From positions 1 to 64,000 of the forward strand of contig JAIQGL010000009.1 of NCBI GenBank assembly GCA_020072585.1: a stretch of 64,000 nt of DNA, given 5' to 3'. Below are positions 1 through 7,797 of this stretch, piece after piece (within the stretch, counting starts at the first letter, position 1; each line of letters starts with the position of its first letter). The position numbers and the translations under genes are program-made. The DNA is from Terriglobia bacterium (lineage in GTDB: Bacteria > Acidobacteriota > Terriglobia > Terriglobales > Acidobacteriaceae). A model generated the notes under the pieces. It had not been told where the DNA came from, searched no databases, and worked only from the letters and a program-made list of their open reading frames with translations.

Positions 1-60
1 GGCCTCTGATTCCTTCAGAATGCCGATGATCTGTTCTTCGTTGAATCGACTCTTTCTCAC
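1..60 (-). CDS. IS3-family transposase OrfA, N-terminal 20 residues (partial)
   Basis: The minus-strand reading from a GTG at 60 gives VRKSRFNEEQIIGILKESEA, the typical opening of an IS3-family OrfA helix-turn-helix protein (RxxxFxEEQIxxIL). OrfA binds the terminal repeats and is normally joined to the DDE-type OrfB by programmed frameshifting. A strong GGAGGAGG ribosome-binding site lies 4-10 nt upstream of the GTG. An in-frame ATG at 87 is possible but has no such site. The rest of the gene is outside the window. Confidence 0.75.
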   Translation of the reverse strand, partial: MRKSRFNEEQIIGILKESEA

Positions 61-138
61 TTCTCCTCCTCCGCCCTGGCGGGCCATCTTAATGGAGAAG
101 TCTCATTCAGTCTGGACTATTTCTGGGGGAGCAGGTCA
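1..138 (-). mobile_element. IS3-family insertion sequence, left end only
   Basis: The terminal part of an IS3-family element enters the window and continues beyond position 1. On the minus strand the element appears to begin at about 138 with TGACCTGCTCCCCCAG, which resembles IS3-family terminal repeats from memory. About 78 nt further in, the first transposase reading frame starts. The outer boundary is supported by the neighbouring small gene, whose conserved-looking reading ends just where this repeat begins. The other end and the target duplication are outside the window, so neither can be confirmed. Confidence 0.6.
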
Positions 139-335
139 GAACAGCTCTTATTGCGTCTGAAGTGTTCGAAATGGGCGGCCTGACTCCCATCGTCCGATTC
201 TTTGTGGGGCTTCACCCGTTTGTTGCACTCCAGGCAGGCTAGATTACGACGCTCTCTCAAACTCAGCCTCTTTGCCTCCCGGACGCTGAGTCGCGTACTA
301 GTTCCGATCATCAAAGCGAATTGTGCTTTAGGCAT
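117..335 (-). CDS. Small Cys/His-rich (zinc-finger-like) protein, 3' end replaced by IS sequence
   Basis: A roughly 72-residue basic protein with a CLEC motif, then HKE and HFEHFRRNKSC. The pattern of two Cys plus His and a final Cys suggests a small zinc-binding fold, similar in style to short hypothetical proteins common in Acidobacteria; the function is not recognised. The last residues before the stop (DLLPQK) are encoded by the terminal repeat of the adjacent IS3 element, so the native C-terminus has probably been cut off. I prefer the ATG at 335 over a TTG at 344; neither has a clear ribosome-binding site. Confidence 0.5.
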   Translation of the reverse strand: MPKAQFALMIGTSTRLSVREAKRLSLRERRNLACLECNKRVKPHKESDDGSQAAHFEHFRRNKSCSDLLPQK

Positions 336-448
336 AGTGGACAATTAGTAGCATGAGAATAGCGCGTTACTCAAGCCTGGGTACTCGCGCCCGAGGGAGC
401 CACCCCACCGCTCCTGTGCGCCTACCCCCACTCGCGTAGAATATTGCA

Positions 449-667
449 ATGAGTGAAAACCTTATGAAGTTCGCTTGCACGAAATGTGGTGGGAGTACGT
501 TCAAACCCGCGAGAGAGGGCACTGCGTTGGAGGATTTCATCGATGCACCTTGTGCGAATTGTGGCACTATTTTGACCGAAGACGAGATCAAAGCTCAAGC
601 ACAAAAGATGGCAGCAGACGTGTTACGTAGAAAATTCGGTGACGGTGGAATGAAAATTGAGCTGTGA
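449..667 (+). CDS. Small zinc-ribbon protein
   Basis: A 72-residue protein with two knuckles, CTKCGG near residues 10-15 and CANCG near residues 34-38, separated by a short polar stretch and followed by a helical, charged tail (KAQAQKMAADVLRRKF). This is the layout of a zinc ribbon and resembles small putative zinc-binding proteins found in enterobacterial prophages and accessory DNA. A nucleic-acid or protein-binding role is likely but not shown. An internal ATG at residue 6 is an alternative start. The stop codon directly abuts the next reading frame, suggesting co-transcription. Confidence 0.6.
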   Translation: MSENLMKFACTKCGGSTFKPAREGTALEDFIDAPCANCGTILTEDEIKAQAQKMAADVLRRKFGDGGMKIEL

Positions 668-694
668 GTGTCAGCTAAAAAGGATTTTGCCACC

Positions 695-1417
695 ATGCGT
701 CTATCTATGAAGTGGTTGTTTTTGGTTGCCTTCACGATCTGCGTTTCAAGCGTCTTCGCGCAGCAGCCACCCGTGAAGACGACCCCTACACCCGCGAGTC
801 AACCCACTGTGGCCCCCGAATTGAGCAAGCCATCCGATTCTACGTTGGCTGGTAGCAAGAAAGTGACTCCTCAAGAGGACTCCTCGCTATGGGATACGAA
901 GACGATAGTCGCAACATGCGCAGTATTTGTGTCTTTCGTGTCTCTCATGTCTTCCATTTATTTCAGCCTGAAGGCCAGAGAGCACAATCGACGTTCGGTG
1001 TTGCCCATGCCCTACATACTGCAACCCGATTACGATGACCGAATAGCTGTTGTTGTTCAAAACAACGGAACTGGGCCAATGATCCTCCAAAAGGCGCAAG
1101 CGAGAACGGACAACCGTGTGGGGCACCTGATGGATCTTATTCCACCAATACCACGCCACATGCATTTCAAGAACTTCAACAGGATCGTGCAGGAAAGGCC
1201 AATCAGGCCGGGTGATCACGTTGACCTGATCAATCTCGAAATTAATCCAAATGAAGACGCAGCAGCGGATTATCGCGATAAGCTAAGAGAAGCCCTCGGC
1301 GATATGACCCTCGAATTGACATATACAGACGTGTACAGATCGCGTTTTAGGGTTTATTCCTACAAGCTCGATTGGTTTCACCGACACCGCCAACCGACGC
1401 CTGACCCGAAAAGTTAG
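695..1417 (+). CDS. Hypothetical membrane-anchored protein with signal sequence
   Basis: From the ATG at 695 the product is 240 residues. It starts with a clear signal sequence (MRLSMKWLFLVAFTICVSSVFAQ), then a Pro/Thr-rich linker, then one transmembrane segment (about residues 70-92, TIVATCAVFVSFVSLMSSIY), then a soluble C-terminal domain of about 145 residues. That domain has a beta-rich look (VVVQNNGTGPMILQKAQA), common in hypothetical proteins that follow a single membrane helix. The reading frame is open back to a GTG at 668 that abuts the zinc-ribbon stop, but the signal sequence favours 695. No family is recognised. Confidence 0.6.
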   Translation: MRLSMKWLFLVAFTICVSSVFAQQPPVKTTPTPASQPTVAPELSKPSDSTLAGSKKVTPQEDSSLWDTKTIVATCAVFVSFVSLMSSIYFSLKAREHNRRSVLPMPYILQPDYDDRIAVVVQNNGTGPMILQKAQARTDNRVGHLMDLIPPIPRHMHFKNFNRIVQERPIRPGDHVDLINLEINPNEDAAADYRDKLREALGDMTLELTYTDVYRSRFRVYSYKLDWFHRHRQPTPDPKS

Positions 1418-1435
1418 GCAATCGGACGACGTTAG

Positions 1436-2059
1436 CTATCCCAGCATGTGGTACTCTCGAACGGATTCCACATCCAACCCAAGATTCCACCAGCCTTCAA
1501 GAGCTTTGCTAATCTGTTCAGCGAACACAAACAGGTTGAAGCCAAATGTGGTGTGTTGGGATGCTTTTCCCTGAGTGTCGACGGGATAGCGAAAGCTATA
1601 GGAATTGGGGTCGGCGGCATCGAGCTCTCTAATGAACGCGGTCGAATCATCAAATTGGCCTCTTTCTGCTTCGTTCCATTTCAGGCCAAACGCTTTTACG
1701 ACGAATTCTGCATATGGGATCAATTTTGTGAGACTGTGAGACGAGGTGGCCGTCGCTTTGCCTCCAGACAAAGGCTTTTGCAAAAACGCCAGAATCTCAT
1801 CGCCATTCCAAATGACACTTTTTAAGTACAGTTCTGCAGCATGGCGGTAAAGAAATACGATTGGTGGCGCGGCATAATCGGGAAACCCGTGCCCTACTCG
1901 CATCCCAACAATGAGGTTATCAGCAGCATCGTGAAACCCTCTTGCGAAATAGTGAGCTGCTTCAATTGGATTCTCTGTCATGAATGGAAAACAATTGCTG
2001 GCATCCGTATTATGGACATACCGGAAGAGGCTAGGTTTAGGCGGTTTTGCGTCGGCCAT
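1436..2059 (-). CDS. Hypothetical protein, possibly HEPN-like
   Basis: A 207-residue protein that I cannot name. The central helix RHAAELYLKSVIW followed by SHSLTKL resembles HEPN-type helical domains, where an R/H-x-x-E-L-x-L-K helix precedes an H-x-L loop. A full RxxxxH RNase motif is not visible, so the resemblance is structural style only. It ends close to the stop of the convergent upstream protein (1417). It lies at the edge of a phage-like cassette and may belong to the accessory DNA. Confidence 0.55.
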   Translation of the reverse strand: MADAKPPKPSLFRYVHNTDASNCFPFMTENPIEAAHYFARGFHDAADNLIVGMRVGHGFPDYAAPPIVFLYRHAAELYLKSVIWNGDEILAFLQKPLSGGKATATSSHSLTKLIPYAEFVVKAFGLKWNEAERGQFDDSTAFIRELDAADPNSYSFRYPVDTQGKASQHTTFGFNLFVFAEQISKALEGWWNLGLDVESVREYHMLG

Positions 2060-2254
2060 TTTTAAAGTGTACCCTTACGCCTCTACTGCTCAAAATTTGC
2101 TTTCACTTCAGTAATTCAATCGGGATGATGTGGGAATCATTCGCGTGACGGAACACTGTGAGCCATCTAAGGGCTGCTGTTCCAAGCTCAATTCCACCGG
2201 GCGATGCGGCCAAATAACGAAAGCCGACGTCCATTCCACCATCCCGAAATTTAT

Positions 2255-3189
2255 TTAATCCAAATCCTCGTAGTCGTCTTCATTGAAGTTCTCCACAAAC
2301 ACTCCAGCCTCTTCGTCGTCTTCAATCTCGACGGCGGGGCGTCTCTCGCTTATGTCTTTGGCACGGGCATCGCCAGCCTTGCCCAGGTATTTCTGGAACT
2401 GCTCCCAAATTCTCGGGAAGGCTTTAGCGAAACCGGAGGTCGAGCCATTGAGACGGGACGGCCATAGTTGCTGATCGTTAGTGCCCAGAGAGCGGCAGCT
2501 CGGATATCGCTCTCATCGTGGCTGCGGAGCAGCCCTTCGAAGTTAACCGGATCATTATCGCTATCGAGATCGGGGTTGGAGTTGGTATGCCAAAACTCAC
2601 TCAACTTGCGAGCTGATTCCGTTGCTGCTTCCTGAGACTGATTCCGGGAATGTGAAGCCGTAACTGAACCGGACTGCGCTCCGCGCTGAACTGTCTCAGT
2701 CTCTGTCTTATTCTTACTCTGTCTCTGCTTCTCTGTCTCAGTCTCTGTCTGTTGACGAGCGTTGCGTTCGGTTGGACGTTCGTTCAACGGGCGTTCAACG
2801 TCTGTTGACTTGTGTTTCCGCCGAGACTCCGCTGACTTCCTTCCAGCGTCGCTCGCCTGTTTTACTTTCTCCAATATCACGGCCCAATCCGCAAGAACTC
2901 GCTTATGAGCCAGCATCGCCTTTCCGCACACGGTGACCTCTTGGAACTTCTTGAGGATCACGCCTCGGTTGGCCTTCCAATGCTCTACGCTATCGGCGTC
3001 CGCCAGGAGCGTTAGCTCTTCGTCATCGTTGGGCAAATATGGCCGGGTCGAGCAGAACATGGCCGCTTGGCACAAGGCCCGGTACATAAGCCTCTGATGG
3101 GGAGTCATGCGAACGACAAAGCGGTCGCTCATAAACTCCCGCTCGTACCACATGATGAACTCCGGTTCGTAATTCGAGTTTGTTGACAT
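2255..3189 (-). pseudogene. DUF1376/YdaU-like phage replication protein, frameshifted near the 3' end
   Basis: The N-terminus has the DUF1376 layout seen in phage replication-module proteins: WYEREFMSDRFV near residues 15-26, RLMYRALCQAAM, then a PNDDEELTLLA loop. The middle is a low-complexity Thr/Glu/Gln-rich linker (about residues 115-185). The direct reading stops at 2350 after a Pro/Ser-rich tail. If one base is restored near 2464-2467, the frame continues as NYWPSRLNGSTSGFAKAF and then an acidic tail (EIEDDEEAGVF, NEDDYEDLD) to a stop at 2255. The second frame looks more protein-like, so a 1-bp deletion has probably broken the gene. The ATG at 3189, behind a GGAG, is preferred over a TTG at 3204. 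Confidence 0.65.
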
Positions 3190-3213
3190 CGTTTGTTGCT
3201 CCAATAGCCTTTA

Positions 3214-3308
3214 GGCCTGAGACTCTTCTCCGGCTAAGGAAAGAAAGGGAATCTCAGGCCCACAGGTTTTTGCAACATCAAGATTCTTGTCGTTTGTCCT
3301 TAGCCGGA
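3214..3308 (-). repeat. Two interleaved perfect inverted repeats (pseudoknot topology)
   Basis: Between the dioxygenase gene and the DUF1376 gene are two perfect inverted repeats in the order a-b-a'-b'. The first is GGCCTGAGA (3214-3222) with TCTCAGGCC (3252-3260). The second is TCCGGCTAAGGA (3229-3240) with TCCTTAGCCGGA (3297-3308). Crossed pairing of 9 and 12 bp with connecting stretches of 6, 11 and 36 nt would fit an H-type pseudoknot in RNA from either strand. It could also be a DNA cruciform or replication-origin element next to a replication-type gene. I do not recognise a known RNA class. Confidence 0.6.
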
Positions 3309-3336
3309 CGCGTTCTCTACCCAATACTGAAAAGTC

Positions 3337-3354
3337 GATAAGTTCGAAATTATC
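3337..3354. repeat. 18-bp near-perfect palindrome after the dioxygenase stop
   Basis: GATAAGTTCGAAATTATC is palindromic except for one mismatched pair (positions 3342/3349). It sits 5 bp beyond the stop codon of the dioxygenase gene, within the spacer that holds the interleaved repeats. It may be an operator or part of a processing or termination structure; it has no T-run on the minus strand. Confidence 0.4.
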
Positions 3355-3358
3355 AAAC

Positions 3359-4258
3359 TCAAAGTGAGGGTTTGGCATCGGCCTCACCCTCAGATGTTTC
3401 TTCTTGAGTTATCCCCCTTCTGTGCCCGTTAACCACGATGACTTTGCGATTTTGGAGCCTCTTCAACTCTTTGTCTGGCGACAAGCACTGGGTCATCCCG
3501 GTTCGGTAGTACAAGACACACGAAATGCGCTCGAACATCCCCTCAGTACCGACAATTCGCGTGTTGCCGTGCCACTCGTGGACGTCGCAAAGCAAGACAT
3601 CCTGAGTGTCAAATTTCACGGCAACTCGGTACTTGGGAAACACCATCTCGCCACCAGTGAACTCTCCAGCTCGCAGGCAGGCAATGACGCCGAAGCCTTC
3701 CTTCAAATCGCCAGAATCTTTGTGTACTGCGGTCTGGAAATTCTTGTTTACGGTAACGGTCGTGAAGGCAGTGCCGTGAACGATGAAGGCCGGATCGGTA
3801 GCGCGCACCTTCGCCATCTGCGCCTTGTGGCGTTCGGGCATATGGTGTGCGAAGACTCTGTCCGCAGCACGAAAGAACGGAATTGCTTCAGCAAATCTCT
3901 TTGCATTGTTCATGCTCCACGAGGTCAGCCGGCAGTAGTGCAAACCATGGCGACCACTGCGATCTAAATATCCGACGGTTTCAGATACTCCGTTCTCGCC
4001 TTGCGTGGCCCCACCGGACGCGACAATCCGGTGGGAAGCATCGCTGGAGACAGTGCGAAGGGCGTTCCACGCTTTCTTACACGCGCTCATCGGGATCACG
4101 TTGCGAATGAGCTTGAAAAGCACTTCACCATTCGGTTTGTACGCGACCACGTCCTCGGCAATGGAGTCGCCGTCGAAGGCGCTGGAGTCCAAGAACGTCT
4201 TTTCCAGTGCGTCAACTTGTGCGTCAGGTAGCTCGGTCTTGAGGTGGATTGGGTTCAT
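3359..4258 (-). CDS. TET/JBP-like 2-oxoglutarate/Fe(II) dioxygenase (phage-type DNA base oxygenase)
   Basis: A 299-residue protein with the signature of the TET/JBP dioxygenase superfamily. It has VHKDSGDL (iron ligands His179 and Asp181), then GEFTGGEMVFP, then LLCDVHEWHGN (distal iron ligand His230, or possibly His227), then an arginine in FERISCVLYYR placed to bind 2-oxoglutarate. In the known family, TET oxidises 5-methylcytosine, JBP hydroxylates thymine in DNA, and phage members work in base hypermodification. The substrate here cannot be read from sequence. The start codon overlaps the upstream gene's stop (ATGA), so the two are translationally coupled. Family assignment is by motif pattern, not alignment. 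Confidence 0.7.
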   Translation of the reverse strand: MNPIHLKTELPDAQVDALEKTFLDSSAFDGDSIAEDVVAYKPNGEVLFKLIRNVIPMSACKKAWNALRTVSSDASHRIVASGGATQGENGVSETVGYLDRSGRHGLHYCRLTSWSMNNAKRFAEAIPFFRAADRVFAHHMPERHKAQMAKVRATDPAFIVHGTAFTTVTVNKNFQTAVHKDSGDLKEGFGVIACLRAGEFTGGEMVFPKYRVAVKFDTQDVLLCDVHEWHGNTRIVGTEGMFERISCVLYYRTGMTQCLSPDKELKRLQNRKVIVVNGHRRGITQEETSEGEADAKPSL

Positions 4259-4836
4259 TGTCCCACCGCCTGGCCTGACGTCGTGCCTTGGCTAGGCAAA
4301 GTGGCGTACCGTTCTGCGACCAAGGCGTAAATTGTTTCGGAAGCATTCGAGGTACCGTACACTAACCGGAGACGTGCTTCGGCCAACTGAACGAAATCAA
4401 ACTGTTCCTTTGAAAGAACCAAAGAGAATTTCGTGACGTTCTGACCTGTCACAATCTCAACACCATCTCCCTGCTCGATTGTCGGTTCATCAAAAGCGTT
4501 GCTCGTTTGAGGAAAGGTGCTCTGATCGTTCTGGTGATTGGTCGCAAGATCGAGTGTTGGAGTTTTGGCTGGCCTCTTACCAAGACGAATCTCGTGATTG
4601 TCGGCCCACCGATCTGCTGTAGCGCGTGGAATGCCGTGCTCCGCAAGCCACGCACCAAATCCCTGGCCTTTCTTTCCAGGTGCCTTCAGCTTCAGGCGCA
4701 ACTCGTAAAAAAGTGGGCCGAGTTCCTTTTCCGTCTGTCCCCAACGCAAAAGGATCGCTTCTTGGAGCCTTTTGATGGGGTCACTCTGCACTGCTGCCGG
4801 GGCTGCCAATGGGCTGTCTGTTGCTATTGTGTTCAC
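4255..4836 (-). CDS. Phage-type hypothetical protein, probable DNA-binding
   Basis: A 193-residue protein with a GTG start at 4836 behind a good TAGGAG ribosome-binding site. The middle, KKGQGFGAWLAEHGIPRATADRW, resembles the GFxxWLxxxGIPRxTAxR segment of phage and plasmid proteins predicted to carry a helix-turn-helix. The C-terminal third (SLVLSKEQFDFVQLAEARLRLVYG) looks like a short helical domain. It is the first gene of the minus-strand cassette and is coupled to the TET/JBP-like gene by a 4-bp stop/start overlap. That placement suggests a recognition or recruitment partner, which is inference only. Confidence 0.55.
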   Translation of the reverse strand: MNTIATDSPLAAPAAVQSDPIKRLQEAILLRWGQTEKELGPLFYELRLKLKAPGKKGQGFGAWLAEHGIPRATADRWADNHEIRLGKRPAKTPTLDLATNHQNDQSTFPQTSNAFDEPTIEQGDGVEIVTGQNVTKFSLVLSKEQFDFVQLAEARLRLVYGTSNASETIYALVAERYATLPSQGTTSGQAVGQ

Positions 4837-5049
4837 TGTTTTCTCCTACCGACGCTGCCTCGACTTTCCTGCTGCGTCGGCAGGAGGCATCTACAAGAAA
4901 CTTTCTGGTTTGGTCATTTTTCAGGAAACTCTATTATCAGTCCAATCAGCAGCTTACAGGGCATCTACGCTCCTTCCTGGAGCTGTATTCCATTTTGGCC
5001 TACAAAATATTCCAGTTTAGAATATGATTTTTCGAGGAGTGTGAGCGGA
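4837..5049. promoter_or_regulatory. Divergent control region of the phage-like cassette with repressor-type palindromes
   Basis: This 213-bp spacer separates the divergently transcribed cassette and XRE regulator. It contains ATATTC-CAGTTTA-GAATAT (5007-5025), a perfect 6-bp inverted repeat with a 7-bp spacer. A second TATTCCA half-site lies at 4985-4991. A further 7-bp inverted repeat, CCGACGC/GCGTCGG, lies at about 4850-4880. This arrangement is typical of operators for small XRE repressors that control both promoters. GAGGAG at 5034-5039 is the ribosome-binding site for the regulator. Confidence 0.45.
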
Positions 5050-5355
5050 ATGGGTCATTGGGACACAGATTCTGATGTTCGCCGAGAAGCGTTACGCCGG
5101 AAACTTGTCGCGACCAGAAAGCGGGAGGGCCTCACACAGCAGCAAGTGGCCAAAATGTTAGATTGCACGCAATCTCGCTTCTCCAAGCTGGAGCGCAGTG
5201 GACTAATTGATTTTGTGGAATTCGAAAGGCTGGCCGCCATTCAGAACAACGGCGCGCGCAACACCTTGCCCTACCCCATCCTTGAGGTACATGGCGTCTC
5301 CGGCGTCGTCAATCGTAGGATTCGTATTGTTGTGGTCCACGGCCTGGCCGGGTAG
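5050..5355 (+). pseudogene. XRE-family HTH repressor, C-terminus replaced at a recombination junction
   Basis: From the ATG at 5050 the first 60 or so residues form a canonical XRE helix-turn-helix (LRRKLVATRKREGLTQQQVA, then CTQSRFSKLERSG, then DFVEFERLAAI). After that the frame runs through DNA that reads sensibly on the other strand as a secreted protein, giving an unlikely tail (HGVSGVVNRRIRIVVVHGLAG). The join lies between about 5222 and 5245. The HTH itself is intact and could still bind DNA. It lies divergent to the phage-like cassette and is its likely regulator. Confidence 0.6.
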
Positions 5356-5580
5356 TGCAGAGGGAATAGTCGTACCAGCCCGCAGAATCTGGACTTGCCA
5401 AAAACCGCCAACTTGCTGGCTCCAGACAACGTCTCCTCGATTATTAATTGAAGGAGACTCATGGTTAAACGCACCGGTACTGATCTGCGTCCTGTTATAT
5501 GTTCGGGTCTGCCCCGCGGAGTCGATACAAGAAAAAACCGAGACGACGCACAGCAAGACAATGAGTTTCGTTAAGTACAT
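5203..5580 (-). pseudogene. Secreted Acidobacteria-type protein, 3'-truncated
   Basis: From the ATG at 5580, behind an AGAGG ribosome-binding site, the product begins with a signal peptide (MYLTKLIVLLCVVSVFS). It continues in a repetitive secreted style, SINNRGDVVWSQQVGGFWQV then PTIDDAGDAMYLKDGVGQG, where short propeller-like repeats describe NNxGDVVW units. It should continue, but the frame ends about 10 residues after VVLNGGQPF, where the sequence becomes the antisense of the XRE gene. It is therefore a host gene cut at the boundary of the phage-like cassette. The missing 3' part is not in the window. Confidence 0.55.
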
Positions 5581-5781
5581 ACGTTTACCTCTTGCGGCGG
5601 AAATAGCCTGCTCTCGTCTGTCCATTGAACAAGTGACAGTTAGGCCAGTGCCCATGACCGATTTTTCATATTGCTCCCCTTTTTCACGAACAGTGTCTAA
5701 TCAATATGGCCTGTGGATGTTTAATTGAGGTCGGCGCTTTCGGCCTCTTAGCTACCGCGTGAAGACTGATGGCTGACGAAC

Positions 5782-7110
5782 TCAGTCCTTGCGATACACG
5801 TCAAGTCTCACAGTGTCTACGTCGTCATCATCCCTGTCTGAGCGCTTATTTTCATGCTGAGCTACGTGAAAGTGCTCCTTTACGGTGCCCAGGAACGTGA
5901 AACCACTTGGGGCCGGCGATCCCTTTGCCAGAAAGAGGATCATGCCGCGCGGAAAGGTCGCGGGCGCTCCCGGGGAACCTTGCGGCCCCTGCGGACCTTG
6001 TGGCCCGACTGGTCCTTGTGGGCCAGGATCCCCCTTAGGTCCTGGAGGCCCTTGCGGCCCCGGAACGCCGCAATCGCAAGAACTGGCTAGTAACGCAAGC
6101 GAATTCTGGGTAGGAATAGGCGCGTATGCATGGCGATGGTCGGGAGTAAAAACAACACTCCCGGAGGCCGGCAAAGCAAATGTTTGCATTTTGACAAATG
6201 TCGTGGTGTCAACGATTTTCAAATCGCCCCCGCCGATAAACACGCGGGAGCTGTCCGGGAAAAATGAGGTTATGCCCGCACCTTCGCTCAAACTGAATCC
6301 GACGCTCCCGAGCTTTGTGCCGGATGTTCCAATGATGTTTGCCACTGTCTCTGGGACACCTGGAATGCTAGGACAACCAATATGGTCGTAAACTGGATTC
6401 GAGCATGCATCAGTTCCGGTTTCCCATACTTGGACGTTGTTCGGCGAAATTGCAATCGGACCGCCCACGTTGGAAAGTCCGGTGATGCTTCCGACGAATG
6501 CGTCCGTGACTACATCGAAAATTCCAATCGCGTCATGCCCGTTACTTCCACCAGGGCCGGCACACTGATAGCTGACGTAAAGCTTCGCGCCATCCGGCGT
6601 AACCGCCACTCCCTCAGGGCAAATTGCATTGGAGATGTTGCTCAGAGTTCCGGTCGCGATGACCAGGCGGCCCAAGCCAAAGAACTCCATCGCTACGTAA
6701 AGCTTGGTGCCGTCAGGGGTTAAGGCAAGGTCTCGAACAGGGCCTGGAGTGGCAACACTGCTGGTAACCGTCTTCGATGTTGTGTTTACGATGCTGACAC
6801 CGCCGGCACTGTGACCAACGTAGACACTCTGCCCGTCCGGTGAGATAGCAAGGGTATTGGGCTGGGCGGCAACCGGAATCGTAATTGTTACGACATTTGA
6901 CCCCGTACTAACGACACTTAGCGTGTTATCGCCGAAGTTTGAGACATATATCTCTGATCCGTTTGGAGTGATGACCGCGCGCTGAGGATTTGTTCCAACA
7001 GCAATCGTGCCTTGCAGCGTAAGATTTTGAGCTAACGCAAGCGATGACCATACGATCAATGGGAAAAAGACAATCCAGCTGAAGCGTTTCGCTTTACTAT
7101 TGTTCTCCAT
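5782..7110 (-). CDS. Secreted YVTN beta-propeller protein with collagen-like Gly-X-Y tail
   Basis: From the ATG at 7110, behind AAGGAAATGAT, the product is 442 residues. A signal sequence (about residues 1-28) is followed by a beta-propeller of YVTN-type repeats, for example [30 protein letters not shown] and [10 protein letters not shown]. After CDCG (about residue 343) comes a Gly-X-Y collagen-like stretch of about 12 triplets ([17 protein letters not shown]...), then a Phe/Gly-rich C-terminal domain with a charged DRDDDD segment. YVTN propellers are extracellular ligand-binding or surface-layer domains. Collagen-like stalks in bacteria act as rigid spacers. The C-terminal 60 residues are unassigned. 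Confidence 0.75.
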   Translation of the reverse strand: MENNSKAKRFSWIVFFPLIVWSSLALAQNLTLQGTIAVGTNPQRAVITPNGSEIYVSNFGDNTLSVVSTGSNVVTITIPVAAQPNTLAISPDGQSVYVGHSAGGVSIVNTTSKTVTSSVATPGPVRDLALTPDGTKLYVAMEFFGLGRLVIATGTLSNISNAICPEGVAVTPDGAKLYVSYQCAGPGGSNGHDAIGIFDVVTDAFVGSITGLSNVGGPIAISPNNVQVWETGTDACSNPVYDHIGCPSIPGVPETVANIIGTSGTKLGSVGFSLSEGAGITSFFPDSSRVFIGGGDLKIVDTTTFVKMQTFALPASGSVVFTPDHRHAYAPIPTQNSLALLASSCDCGVPGPQGPPGPKGDPGPQGPVGPQGPQGPQGSPGAPATFPRGMILFLAKGSPAPSGFTFLGTVKEHFHVAQHENKRSDRDDDDVDTVRLDVYRKD

Positions 7111-7797
7111 ATCATTTCCTTTCATTCTTGACTCCAAACAGATGCCCCTATGGACACCGCTGACCTCGGCTGCCCTCGGTTTTACAATCCAGTTCTAGTA
7201 AGACGCGGAACTGACGCAATGATAACTTCGAGGCTGCAATTCCTTCTTCGATACCATGAATCCGATTGCTTGTTTACATAGCAATCGTGCAGCCATCGGA
7301 CTCTGTTCCATACCCGCGTGTAACCTCTTATCACTCAATAGTTTTTAATTTTTTGGCAAAATCGCGAGTGAGATCCTAACTTTCACTGAGAGGCGCTCTG
7401 ACGCCCTAAGTTCTCACTGAGGCTCTTCGAGGGAAAATGTGGCTGCGGTTGTTATGGACCTGGAAACCACGACCATGTAGCTACAGAAAGGCAATGTTGC
7501 GCAGTGAGACGCGAGGCACTAAAGGCGCGGTCTCACTGAGAGCGATTCTCCCTCTATAATCGAGCTACACAAAAGATGAAAAAGAGATTAATGCTGGTGC
7601 CATGGTTGTCATGCGATTGATTCAGCAGGCCATACAGTGATCGGCCTATGTATGCCGGTCTGTCCGGACTGGATCTTCGGACTGGTTAGCTACATGCAAC
7701 CTGTAGTCTATTGGGCGGGCTCAAGGGGTAACTTGCGATAGTAAAACACGCGAGAGGCTCGCCCAAAGAGTCACGACTGCCAAACAGGAAGGATTTC
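7111..7797. promoter_or_regulatory. Long non-coding leader with a folded element ahead of the large surface protein
   Basis: There is no convincing gene in this 687-bp stretch. Near its 3' end, TTGGGCGGGCT (7711-7721) can pair with GGCTCGCCCAA (7756-7766, two G-U pairs allowed). That pairing encloses a small hairpin CAAG-GGGTAA-CTTG (7722-7735). The element ends 31 nt before the next start codon, suggesting a structured mRNA leader. A TATAAT at about 7553-7558 could be a -10 box but no good -35 is seen. AGGAAGG just before 7798 is the ribosome-binding site. No known riboswitch consensus was matched. Confidence 0.35.

Noticed and set aside
2700-2760. CTGTCTCAGTCTCTGTC repeats as a regulatory array
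   Set aside because: They encode the Thr/Glu-rich linker of the DUF1376-type protein and are simple-sequence coding DNA.
7700-7790. Cyclic-di-GMP-I (GEMM) riboswitch
   Set aside because: The conserved core segments (for example GCAAACC and GACGCAAAGC) were not found.
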